Shown piece by piece: positions 22,662-30,711 of a stretch of 37,757 bases of DNA; the first letter of the stretch is position 1; each line of letters begins with the position of its first letter. The position numbers were made by a program, and so were the translations under genes. The stretch is from an uncultured bacterium. Lineage in GTDB: Bacteria; Planctomycetota; UBA1135; GCA-002686595. The notes under the pieces were generated by a model. The model was not told the DNA's origin. It did no database searches and saw only the letters and a list, made by a program, of their open reading frames with translations. The DNA is taken from contig CALHGQ010000399.1 of the NCBI GenBank assembly GCA_938030175.1, forward strand, positions 1-37,757, in the 5' to 3' direction.

Positions 22662-24251
22662 ATGTTGCTCTCTTTGCTTGCCGCCACCCCTCTGGTCCTT
22701 GGGCCTAGCGCCCAGATGGATCCTGTTCGGATCGGTGGGAACCCCGTAGCGAGTGAGTGGTGGACCTCGTCGGAGCCGTACCGGTGGGACCGTGCCATCG
22801 GCCTGCACAGGTCCTACGTCGAGCAGGGCAACGACTGCTGGTTCAACACGGTCCCCTCGAATCCGCCCCAGGGCAAGGACGCAGCCATCGAAGTCCTTCG
22901 CGGGATCCTTGGCGGAGCGAGCGGCGGCACACCCACAGAGGTCGTCGTCGCACTCATGGAGATCCGGGAGCTTCGAGCGAAAGAGCTCCGGGGTGTCTTG
23001 GGACAAGATGGGGTGCTCGCTGCCGTTCTGCCCACGGTGACCCAGCCCATCGGGGGCATCGACCTGCCCTACCTTTGCCGGACCGTCGACTCGGCGAAGG
23101 CGCCCGACGTTCAGCTCGCTGCACTCCGGGGGCTGGGGCGAGCCCTCGAATTCGCGGGCGGTGGAAAGCACGTGCCGTCGAGCCTAGAGCGCCTCCTGGA
23201 TTGGATTCGCGCCGATGACTTCGAGCCGGCGCTACGGGCCACCGCGCTTCGTATCGCGGGACTCAATCTCAACCAGTACGAGATGCCGATGGGAGACTGG
23301 GCGGCCGAACTCAGTGACGCGGCGTTCGACGTCCTCACCTCTTCGATGGGGGAGTCCGCGGAGCTTGACCGGGCTGCTGTCGGCGTACTCTTTGCGCTCG
23401 TTGAGAACGTGGCACCCAAGCGCAGTCCGAAACTGGAGCTCAGCCGTTTGCACCGACTCCTCAGGGCACGGCTCACAAAGGCGGTGTCCCTCGATGCCTA
23501 CGGGGAGTCGCTGCACGAGCTCTCTAGGTTCTACGGTCTTGTGCAGAGGTTCGATCGTCCCCCTCTACGCGATGATCATGAAGCCTTCTTTGGGCGGCTC
23601 ATCGCGGAGCTGAACTGCACGCCGGTGGAAGAGAGCGCCTGGCTCGCGCTGTCCGTTGCACAGCTCGCCGCGGACTACTCCCCAGGCGGGTCGCTGACGA
23701 AGGACGCCGTCTCTTCGCTCCTTCGGGCGTTCCACTCCGCGGAGGAGGCGGGCGTTTTGGAACGGTACCTACCCGCCCTTTGTCTGATTGGAGTTGACCG
23801 AGAGGAGACTCTCTTGCGTTGGACCCTCCAAGCCAAGGACGCGAGCGAAAGGGGGCGCCGCCTGTGCGCCATGACCTTGACGACGGGCTTCATGAATGAG
23901 GGGGTCCTGGGGCGCGTCGCTCGCGGCTATGGAGAGGATCGCGAGTTCTTGCTCAGCGCGGCTCCGGCGCTCGCGCTAGGGACGGACCACCGGAGCGAGC
24001 GCCACCGCCTCTCGATCGCAACGGACCGGGGCCTGAGGGAACGCTGGCCGGACGACGACCTTGCGGCTCTCGCGGACGCTCTGGGCCTCGAGAGCACCGA
24101 CGAGGCCGCTGCAAGCCTTCTCAAGATCATCAGGGCGAGGCCGCGTGAATCTCTCCCGGCGCGCCGCGCAGCGCTCGCCATAGGCCGCACTTTCGAATCC
24201 GGGCGCCACGGATGGAAGGGCCACCCGTTCCGACCTGAACTCTATCGCTAG
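22662..24251 (+). CDS. Exported helical-repeat protein of unknown function
   Basis: A 529-residue protein I do not recognise. ATG 22662 gives a hydrophobic lead (MLLSLLAATPLVLGPSAQ) that looks like a signal peptide; the GTG at 22629 in the track would add 11 residues. A Trp/Tyr-rich segment follows (SEWWTSSEPYRWDRA). From about residue 60 the chain is a series of amphipathic helices (AAIEVLRGILGG, then VQLAALRGLGRALEFAGG and ALRATALRIAGLNL) resembling HEAT/ARM-type repeats, without a clean consensus. No catalytic motif is seen. It may be a periplasmic scaffold. It converges on the ybjQ-like gene. Confidence 0.6.
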   Translation: MLLSLLAATPLVLGPSAQMDPVRIGGNPVASEWWTSSEPYRWDRAIGLHRSYVEQGNDCWFNTVPSNPPQGKDAAIEVLRGILGGASGGTPTEVVVALMEIRELRAKELRGVLGQDGVLAAVLPTVTQPIGGIDLPYLCRTVDSAKAPDVQLAALRGLGRALEFAGGGKHVPSSLERLLDWIRADDFEPALRATALRIAGLNLNQYEMPMGDWAAELSDAAFDVLTSSMGESAELDRAAVGVLFALVENVAPKRSPKLELSRLHRLLRARLTKAVSLDAYGESLHELSRFYGLVQRFDRPPLRDDHEAFFGRLIAELNCTPVEESAWLALSVAQLAADYSPGGSLTKDAVSSLLRAFHSAEEAGVLERYLPALCLIGVDREETLLRWTLQAKDASERGRRLCAMTLTTGFMNEGVLGRVARGYGEDREFLLSAAPALALGTDHRSERHRLSIATDRGLRERWPDDDLAALADALGLESTDEAAASLLKIIRARPRESLPARRAALAIGRTFESGRHGWKGHPFRPELYR

Positions 24252-24286
24252 CGCCGGACGCGCGGCCCGCGAGCGGGCCTCGGCGC
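24251..24286. terminator. Bidirectional terminator hairpin between convergent genes
   Basis: Outer arms GCGCCG (24251-24256) and CGGCGC (24281-24286) and inner arms GGCCCG and CGGGCC around CGAG form a stacked hairpin. It starts on the last base of one stop codon and ends 3 bases before the other gene's stop. Confidence 0.5.
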
Positions 24287-24288
24287 CT

Positions 24289-24606
24289 CTAGCCCAGCCT
24301 GACCGCCGTGCCGTAGGCGAGGATCTCCGACATGCCTTGCATCACCTGGGAGGTTGTGAAGCGGACGTTGACCACGGCGTCAGCTCCCATCTCTTTCGCT
24401 TCCTCGCGCATGCGGTCGGTGGCCCGCTTGCGCGCCTCTTCGAGCATTTCGGTGTAACCCCTGATCTCGCCGCCCACGAGGGTCTTCAAGCCCGCCATGA
24501 TGTCGCGTCCGATGTGTTTGGACTGAACGACCGATCCTGTGACGGTGCCGAGATAGCTTGCGATGGGGGCCTGGCCTTCGAGGGTCGGCGTCGTAGTGAT
24601 TTGCAT
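24289..24606 (-). CDS. YbjQ/UPF0145 family protein
   Basis: A 105-residue protein of normal family length. The hallmarks are ITTTPTLEGQAPIASYLGTV, then GSVVQSKHIGRDIMAGLKTL, VGGEIRGYTEMLEEARKRAT and GADAVVNVRFTTSQVMQGMS with EILAYGTAVRL at the end. The fold forms pentamers in solved relatives. The domain was once called heavy-metal binding, but the function is unproven. The ATG is preceded by CACCTATTTCCC on the coding strand, with no strong ribosome site. Confidence 0.93.
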   Translation of the reverse strand: MQITTTPTLEGQAPIASYLGTVTGSVVQSKHIGRDIMAGLKTLVGGEIRGYTEMLEEARKRATDRMREEAKEMGADAVVNVRFTTSQVMQGMSEILAYGTAVRLG

Positions 24607-24722
24607 GGGAAATAGGTGCTCTTGAGTAGGTCTCTAGCGGGCCATGACTCACCAGACCGAGTTCCATTCGCACAACTCGGCCACAAGTGCAGCCGGGATG
24701 CTGCTCAGTCTCGAAATGAGGG

Positions 24723-24748
24723 GCGACGGCCTTCCGAAAGGCCGCCGC
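24723..24748 (-). terminator. Hairpin downstream of the amidohydrolase gene
   Basis: GCG-A-CGGCCTT pairs with AAGGCCG-C-CGC around CCGA (10 bp, one mismatch), 23 bases past the amidohydrolase stop in its direction of transcription. No T-run is present. The rest of the 164-base gap shows nothing. Confidence 0.45.
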
Positions 24749-24770
24749 TGAACCCGCGCCTGGGTCGAAG

Positions 24771-26453
24771 CTATCGGCGCTCGTAGAGCACTTCGCCGCC
24801 CACGATCGTGACGGCGACGGTGGCGTCGAGGATCTCATCCTCGGGGCATTCGAGTATGTCCTTCGAGAGAACCACGATGTCGGCCAGCTTGCCTGCCTCA
24901 AGAGACCCCTTGAGGTCCTCCTCGAACGCCGCGTAGGCGTTGGACAACGTGTAGGAACGCAGGGCTTCCATGCGCGTCATCTTTTGCTCGGGGAAGAACG
25001 CGCTGCCGTCGGGGAGCTTGCGCGTTACGGTCGCGTAGTAGCTTGCGATGGGGTTGAGGTCTTCGACGGGGGCGTCGGTTCCGTTGGTCACGATCGCGCC
25101 GGCGTCCAAGAGGGAGCGCCACAGGTAAGCGCCCGAGGCGGCCCGGTCCTCACCGAGTCGGCGGTAGACCCATGGCGCGTCGGAGGTGCAGTGGATGCCC
25201 TGCATGGCGGCGATCACGCCGAGCTTTGCGAAGCGCGCGACATCGTCGGGGTGGAGGTGCTGCGCGTGTTCGATCCTCCAGCGCAGGCCTTTGCGATCGC
25301 CGCGATCACCGAAGGTGCGCTCGTAGATGTTCAGGACTTCGCGGTTGGCTCGGTCGCCGATCGCGTGGACGCAAAGCTGCAGCTCGTGCTCGAGGGCTAC
25401 CTCTGCGCATGCGACAACGTCCTCGATGGTGGCGGTGTTCAGGCCAGCGCTGGTGGAGAGGTCTGTGTAGGGCTCAAGGAGCCAAGCCCCGTGGGAACCG
25501 AGCGCGCCGTCGATGGAGCGCTTGATGCCGCCGACCGTGAGGTGGTGGTTGCCATAGCCCTTGAGCTTCGTCTTCGGGAGCTGGCTCTTGAGGTCGGTGA
25601 CCGGCTCCCGCAGCGCCATCCAAATGCGCACGTCGAGACTCCCATCGTCCGCCATGCCCCGGAGCACTTCGACTTGCTCGAAGCTCCCACCCAGGTCCTG
25701 AAAGCTCGTCACGCCCTTGCGCAGGCACTCGCCCACGGCAAGGCGGGCCTGGCGCCGTGGATCCGGCCGACGAGCCTTCATGTACGCAGGGCTCAAGAGG
25801 CCCGATGCCGTCTCGCGCAGTGCCCCGGTGGGCGCGCCCGACTCATCGTGGAGGATCTCGCCGCCCTCCGGGTTCTCCGTGCTGGCGGTGATGCCGGAGA
25901 GCTCCATGGCCGCGGCGTTCGCGAACGTCGCGTGACCGCTGGCGTGGGTGAGAATGACGGGATGGTCAGGTGAGATGGCGGAGAGCGTCCGGTGGTGGGG
26001 GAGACCATCGACTCCTCCCCTTGGCACGCTGGTCCATTTCTCTTGGTGCCACCCTCGGCCGCGGATGAGGGAACCCTTGGGGAGCTCCTTCGCGGCGGCC
26101 GCTACCTGATCCACGATCTGCGACCAGCTCGACGCTTGGCGCAGGTCGAGCTGCATGGCGGAGTCGCCCACGCCGAAGAAGTGCGCGTGCCCCTCAATGA
26201 AGCCGGGGATCGCAAGGCGACCCTCCAGCTCAATCACCCGCGTCTCATCCGTGACGAATCCGGCGATCTCCTCGGTCGTTCCGAGCTTCAGGATGCGATC
26301 CCCTTGGATCGCGACGGCCTCGCTGACCGTCCCGAAATCGTCGACTGCGACCACGCGTCCACCGGTAAGGACGAGGTCTGCGGCGATGGGCGGGGAAGGC
26401 TCCTGCGGAAGGCTGGATGCTTGGAGGAGGAGCGAAAGGACGAGGAACTGCAT
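24771..26453 (-). CDS. Exported amidohydrolase, YtcJ-like (Amidohydro_3)
   Basis: A 560-residue amidohydrolase. ATG 26453 gives a plausible signal (MQFLVLSLLLQASSLPQEPS); the TTG at 26468 is unlikely. Family motifs are ADLVLTGGRVVAVDDFG, GRLAIPGFIEGHAHFFGVGD (metal HxH), RGRGWHQEKW, DHPVILTHASGHATFANAAA, CVHAIGDRANREVLNIYERT, RIEHAQHLHPDDVARFA and NGTDAPVEDLNPIASYYATV, then the closing GSLEAGKLADIVVLSKDI. These metal hydrolases act on C-N bonds of small amides or lactams; the substrate cannot be named. It stands alone and is divergent from the pseudopilin gene. Confidence 0.92.
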   Translation of the reverse strand: MQFLVLSLLLQASSLPQEPSPPIAADLVLTGGRVVAVDDFGTVSEAVAIQGDRILKLGTTEEIAGFVTDETRVIELEGRLAIPGFIEGHAHFFGVGDSAMQLDLRQASSWSQIVDQVAAAAKELPKGSLIRGRGWHQEKWTSVPRGGVDGLPHHRTLSAISPDHPVILTHASGHATFANAAAMELSGITASTENPEGGEILHDESGAPTGALRETASGLLSPAYMKARRPDPRRQARLAVGECLRKGVTSFQDLGGSFEQVEVLRGMADDGSLDVRIWMALREPVTDLKSQLPKTKLKGYGNHHLTVGGIKRSIDGALGSHGAWLLEPYTDLSTSAGLNTATIEDVVACAEVALEHELQLCVHAIGDRANREVLNIYERTFGDRGDRKGLRWRIEHAQHLHPDDVARFAKLGVIAAMQGIHCTSDAPWVYRRLGEDRAASGAYLWRSLLDAGAIVTNGTDAPVEDLNPIASYYATVTRKLPDGSAFFPEQKMTRMEALRSYTLSNAYAAFEEDLKGSLEAGKLADIVVLSKDILECPEDEILDATVAVTIVGGEVLYERR

Positions 26454-26648
26454 GGGGTCTATCGGCAAACAGGGAGAAAGATATTCCGGACCGTATCACG
26501 GTGGGTCGAGTCTGTCTCGTAGCGGCGCAAGCGAGGGGGTGATCTGGGTTGACCTTTACAGCGTAGTTTCAGCGCCGTGTGCACGGCCGCCGATGAATGG
26601 GGGGTGGGCCCGTCAGGGGGCCCCACCTGTCTTACGCCATCCGAATCC

Positions 26649-27248
26649 ATGAAACACACCGCCATGCGCCGCGCCAGCCGATCCACCTCGAAGGGGGGCT
26701 TCTCACTTGTGGAGCTCGTCATCACGATGACCATCATGACCATTCTCGTTGGAGTGGTCTCGATGCGTGCTTCCGGCATGACCGATCGGGCTCGCGCCGC
26801 CAAGATCGTCAGCACAGTAGAGAACCTTCGCACGCCGATCACGCTCTACCACACCGACACGAACCAGCTTCCGCGTGAGTACTCGGGCTACCAGGGCGCG
26901 ACCTACCACCGTCTGAGCCAGGACCCGGGCGTTTCCGGCTGGGACGGTCCGTACATCACGGACCCGATCCGTCGTTCATGGAACCCGACCGGCGGTCAGG
27001 TCCACATCTACAACACGATCCCGGCCGCATACGCCAACAACAACGGCTTCGACCTCGACGGAGACGGCACCACGGACGCCATCGGCGCTGAGGGCTGCGT
27101 GATCACCTTCTGGGAAGTCGAGCTTGAGGTCGCTGAGAAAGTCGACAGCGCTTTCGACGAGCAGCTCCCCGGTACTTGGTCCGACGCTGGTCGCGTTGAG
27201 TACCAAGAGGCCTCCCGCCGCCTCACTGTGCTCCTCATGGAGCAGTAA
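26649..27248 (+). CDS. Type II secretion/type IV pilin-like pseudopilin (GspG-like)
   Basis: A 199-residue protein with the prepilin motif GGFSLVELVITMTIMTILVG, preceded by a basic leader, so a prepilin peptidase should cleave after Gly and methylate Phe. Helix Glu5 is present. The rest resembles GspG-type major pseudopilins (ARAAKIVSTVENLRTPITLY, then GWDGPYITDPIRRSWNP and FDLDGDGTTD, a possible calcium loop). No other secretion gene is adjacent, so it is an orphan here. I prefer ATG 26649 for the length of the leader; ATG 26664 is possible. A strong terminator follows. Confidence 0.85.
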   Translation: MKHTAMRRASRSTSKGGFSLVELVITMTIMTILVGVVSMRASGMTDRARAAKIVSTVENLRTPITLYHTDTNQLPREYSGYQGATYHRLSQDPGVSGWDGPYITDPIRRSWNPTGGQVHIYNTIPAAYANNNGFDLDGDGTTDAIGAEGCVITFWEVELEVAEKVDSAFDEQLPGTWSDAGRVEYQEASRRLTVLLMEQ

Positions 27249-27268
27249 TTCCCGGCCGGCAAAGACGA

Positions 27269-27313
27269 AGCCGCCGCGGCTCCCAGCAAGATGGGGAGTC
27301 GCGGCGGCTTTTT
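27269..27313 (+). terminator. Strong Rho-independent terminator after the pseudopilin gene
   Basis: AGCCGCCGCGGCTCCC (27269-27284) pairs with GGGAGTCGCGGCGGCT (27294-27309) over 16 bp with a single G-U pair. TTTTT (27309-27313) follows. It also lies past the lepA stop on the opposite strand. Confidence 0.85.
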
Positions 27314-27347
27314 CTGTGGCCCTTCGGCCCGGCGGCCCTGCGTGTTG

Positions 27348-29156
27348 CTACTCAGAGCCCAGAACGCTGAGGAACGCCTTCTGCGGGATCTCCACGCTGC
27401 CGACCTGGCGCATGCGGCGCTTACCAGCCTTCTGCTTCTCAAGCAGCTTGCGCTTTCGGGAGATATCGCCGCCGTAGCACTTCGCGGTCACGTCCTTGCG
27501 CAGCGCCGCGATGCTCTCGCGGGCGATGATGCGCGAGCCGATGGCGGCCTGCAGGCGCACCTCGAACATGTGGCGCGGAATCTCTTTCCGAAGCTTCTTC
27601 AGGATCGCGCGGCCCCGCGTGTCGGCGAAGGACTTGTGCACGATGGCACACAAGGCGTCCACTTCGTCGCCGTTGACCAAGATCGAGAGCTTGACGAGGT
27701 CCGCCGGCTCGAAGCCCGTGAGATCGTAGTTGAGGGTGCCGAAGCCCCGCGTGGCCGACTTCAGCTTGTCGTAGAAGTCGTACATGATCTCGGCGAGCGG
27801 GATGTCGTAGATCAGCTGAACGCGCGTGGGGGACAGGTGCTCCTGGCGCACGAACACCCCGCGGTGGTCGTTCGAGATCGTCATGGTGACGCCGATAAAC
27901 TCGGCGGGGACGATCATGGCGACGCGCACAATCGGCTCCAACACCTGGTCGAACTTGTCAGGCGTCGGCAGCGCGCCGGGGGAGCTGATCGTCTGCTCGG
28001 TGCCATCCGGCATCGAGATCTGGTAGCTCACGGAGGGCGCCGTCTGGATCATGTCGAGGTCGTGCTCACGCTCCAGTCGCTGCTGGATGATCTCCATGTG
28101 CAGGAGCCCCAGGAAGCCGCAGCGATACCCAAAGCCCAGGGCCTCTGACGTTACTGCCTCGTACGAGAACGAAGAGTCCGAGAGCGACAGGGTGTCGAGC
28201 GCGTCGCGCATCGTCACGTAGTCCTTGGGGTTCGTCGGGTAAAAGTCGGCGAACACCATGTGCCGCGGCTCTTTGTATCCCGGCAGCATCTCGTCGGAGC
28301 CGTTCTTCTCCAGCGTCAACGTATCGCCGATCCGCACGTCGCCCAGCGTCTTGATGTTTGAGACGAAGTAGCCCACCTCGCCGACGGAGAGATCGTCCTT
28401 GGAGGTCATCTTCGGGCTGAAGACCCCGATGTCCACGGCTTCGAACTTCTTGTTCGTGCCGATCATCAGGACGCGATCCTTCATGCGGAGGGTGCCCTGG
28501 AAGATTCGCAGGTAGACGATGACGCCGCGATACTCGTCGTAGACGGCGTCGAAGATCAGCGCGCGCAGCGGCGCGTCCGGGTCACCGGTCGGTGGCGGGA
28601 ACGCATCGACGAGTCGATCGAGCACTTCGGGAACGCCCTCGCCCGTCTTTGCGGAGATGCGAACCGCGTCGGTCGCTTCGATCGCGAGGCTGTTCTCGAT
28701 CTCTTCCGCGATCTCGTCGGGACGCGCGTGTCCGAGGTCGACCTTGTTCAAGACCGTCAGGATCTCGAGGTCAGCATCGATCGCGAGGTAGGCGTTCGCG
28801 ACCGTCTGCGCTTCGACCCCTTGGCTTGCATCCACCAGCAGGATGGCGCCTTCGCACGCCTGCATGGACTTCTCTACCTCGTAGTTGAAGTCCACGTGGC
28901 CCGGGGTGTCGATCAGGTTGAGCGTGTAGTCGTGCCCATCCTTGTGGTGCTTGATCGTCACGGCTCGGGCTTTGATCGTGATGCCACGTTCGCGCTCAAG
29001 CTCCATGTCGTCGAGGAGCTGGGCCTGCATCTCGCGCTTTTGCACGGTGCCGGTGACTTCGAGCATTCGGTCCGCCAGCGTCGACTTGCCATGGTCGATG
29101 TGCGCGATGATCGAGAAGTTGCGGATGTACTTGGGATCCACGTGGGTCGCGGGCAA
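27348..29156 (-). CDS. lepA: Elongation factor 4 (LepA)
   Basis: A 602-residue translational GTPase of normal length. It shows P-loop IIAHIDHGKSTLADRM, switch RERGITIKARAV, LIDTPGHVDFNYEVEKS, and NKVDL, with the LepA-specific C-terminus IGSRIIARESIAALRKDVTA and KCYGGDISRKRKLLEKQKAG. LepA acts on stalled or misplaced ribosomes at the membrane or during initiation. The track start is TTG 29156; a GTG at 29141 would give the E. coli-like start closer to IRNFSIIAHID. No strong ribosome site decides this. It is the last gene of the rph-rdgB-lepA run. Confidence 0.97.
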   Translation of the reverse strand: MPATHVDPKYIRNFSIIAHIDHGKSTLADRMLEVTGTVQKREMQAQLLDDMELERERGITIKARAVTIKHHKDGHDYTLNLIDTPGHVDFNYEVEKSMQACEGAILLVDASQGVEAQTVANAYLAIDADLEILTVLNKVDLGHARPDEIAEEIENSLAIEATDAVRISAKTGEGVPEVLDRLVDAFPPPTGDPDAPLRALIFDAVYDEYRGVIVYLRIFQGTLRMKDRVLMIGTNKKFEAVDIGVFSPKMTSKDDLSVGEVGYFVSNIKTLGDVRIGDTLTLEKNGSDEMLPGYKEPRHMVFADFYPTNPKDYVTMRDALDTLSLSDSSFSYEAVTSEALGFGYRCGFLGLLHMEIIQQRLEREHDLDMIQTAPSVSYQISMPDGTEQTISSPGALPTPDKFDQVLEPIVRVAMIVPAEFIGVTMTISNDHRGVFVRQEHLSPTRVQLIYDIPLAEIMYDFYDKLKSATRGFGTLNYDLTGFEPADLVKLSILVNGDEVDALCAIVHKSFADTRGRAILKKLRKEIPRHMFEVRLQAAIGSRIIARESIAALRKDVTAKCYGGDISRKRKLLEKQKAGKRRMRQVGSVEIPQKAFLSVLGSE

Positions 29157-29174
29157 GGGTGCCAGCGCAGGGGG

Positions 29175-29810
29175 TCAGGTGTCTTGGAGGAGCCGGGAGA
29201 GGTCGAGTTCGAGTTCCCTTAGTGCGCGGCCACGGTGGCTGACGGACGCCTTCTCTTCGGCGCCGAGACGGCCAAAGACCATCCCCGTCACGGGAAATCC
29301 GGGCTCGGTGAACCGGAAGAGCGGATCGTATCCGAATCCACCCTCGCCCTGCGCCTCTCGAAGGATCTCTCCGGAAGTGCGACCCATCGTCTCAAAGGCG
29401 ATTTCGCCGGTCTTGGGGGCCGCGAGGGCGAGTGCGCACACAAAGGCGGCGCCACGATCCTGATCCGGGACGTCTGCGAGGTCGTTCAGGAGCTTTCGGT
29501 TGTTGGCCTCGTCGTCCCCGTGGGTCCCGGCAAAGCGCGCCGAAAAGACGCCCGGAGCGCCGCCGAGGGCCTCGACCGTGAGTCCGGAGTCGTCCGCCAG
29601 CGTCCAAAGACCCGAGTGGCGGGCTCCAGACGAGGCTTTCTTGGCGGCGTTGGCCGCGAAGGTGTCGCCATCCTCCACGACTTCAGGCAGGCCCCCACTG
29701 TCGGCGGGGGACACGACCTCGACCCCGAGCGGCGCGGCTACGCGCTGCAGCTCGGCGAGCTTTTTCTTGTTGCCAGAGGCGAGGAGCAGCTTCATCCCTT
29801 CGTGCTTCAT
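29175..29810 (-). CDS. rdgB: Non-canonical purine NTP pyrophosphatase RdgB/HAM1
   Basis: A 211-residue HAM1-family enzyme. It shows [80 protein letters not shown] and PLFRFTEPG, then [14 protein letters not shown]. It cleaves dITP/XTP to monophosphates to keep them out of DNA. ATG 29810 overlaps the rph stop as ATGA; ATG 29795 (MKLLLASGN) is a second candidate. The lepA gene starts about 18 bases on. Confidence 0.96.
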   Translation of the reverse strand: MKHEGMKLLLASGNKKKLAELQRVAAPLGVEVVSPADSGGLPEVVEDGDTFAANAAKKASSGARHSGLWTLADDSGLTVEALGGAPGVFSARFAGTHGDDEANNRKLLNDLADVPDQDRGAAFVCALALAAPKTGEIAFETMGRTSGEILREAQGEGGFGYDPLFRFTEPGFPVTGMVFGRLGAEEKASVSHRGRALRELELDLSRLLQDT

Positions 29811-30541
29811 CCCCTGGTCCCGAGGGCTTCGGCCAAAGACTCTTTTTGGAGGGCAAAGATGCGCTCGATGGCCCCTTGGCCCAGATCCAGCAGCTGGTTC
29901 AGTTCGTCGCGGCTAAACGGCGCAGCCTCGGCGGCGCCCTGGATCTCCACAAATTCCCCGGCGCCGGTCATGACGAGATTCATGTCGCTCATGGCCCGGC
30001 TGTCCTCTTTGTAGCAGAGGTCCACGAGGGGGGTGCCGTCCACGACGCCCACGGAGACGGCGCCTAGCTGCGACTGGAGCGGCCACTTCTTCAGCTTGCG
30101 CTCCTCATCCATCCAGGTCAGCGCATCGTGCAGCGCGACGTAGGCCCCGCTGATCGCCGTGGTGCGCGTGCCGCCGTCGGCCTGGATCACATCGCAGTCG
30201 ATCCAGATGGTGCGCTCGGTCATGGCCTTGGTGTCGACGACGGCGCGCAGCGAGCGCCCGATCAGCCGCTGAATCTCGACGCCGCGTCCGTCGACCGAGC
30301 CGCCCTTGTCCCGCTGTTTGCGGCTGTGGGTCGAGCTCGGGAGCATCGAATACTCAGCGGTGACCCAGCCCTTGCCCTGCCCTTTGAGGAAGCGCGGAAC
30401 CCCGTCCTGGACGAAGGCCGTGCACAGCACCTGGGTCTCGCCGAACGACGCCAGTACGGACCCGTGGGCGCGCTTGGTGAATTGGCGCTGGAAGGTGATT
30501 GGGCGGAGTTCGTCGGGCGCGCGGCCGTCGCTACGTTGCAT
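29807..30541 (-). CDS. rph: Ribonuclease PH
   Basis: A 244-residue RNase PH of normal length. It begins [20 protein letters not shown] and contains [76 protein letters not shown] and [20 protein letters not shown]. It trims tRNA 3' ends with phosphate. ATG 30541 matches the family start; the track ORF extends upstream to 30646 without support. It is translationally coupled to rdgB. Confidence 0.97.
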   Translation of the reverse strand: MQRSDGRAPDELRPITFQRQFTKRAHGSVLASFGETQVLCTAFVQDGVPRFLKGQGKGWVTAEYSMLPSSTHSRKQRDKGGSVDGRGVEIQRLIGRSLRAVVDTKAMTERTIWIDCDVIQADGGTRTTAISGAYVALHDALTWMDEERKLKKWPLQSQLGAVSVGVVDGTPLVDLCYKEDSRAMSDMNLVMTGAGEFVEIQGAAEAAPFSRDELNQLLDLGQGAIERIFALQKESLAEALGTRG

Positions 30542-30711
30542 GGGGACCAAGGTCAAAAGGTGCGGGGATGGAGCCGAATAGCCTATCCCCAAAGGAGGGT
30601 CAGCCCCACCGCCACTCGTCAGATCGGTGAATCCTAATAATGACACGGCTGGCAGAGGGACCCTGGCTGCTTTGCCGGTCGCAGTGGGCTCCCGGTTAGG
30701 CTAGTGGCCCC

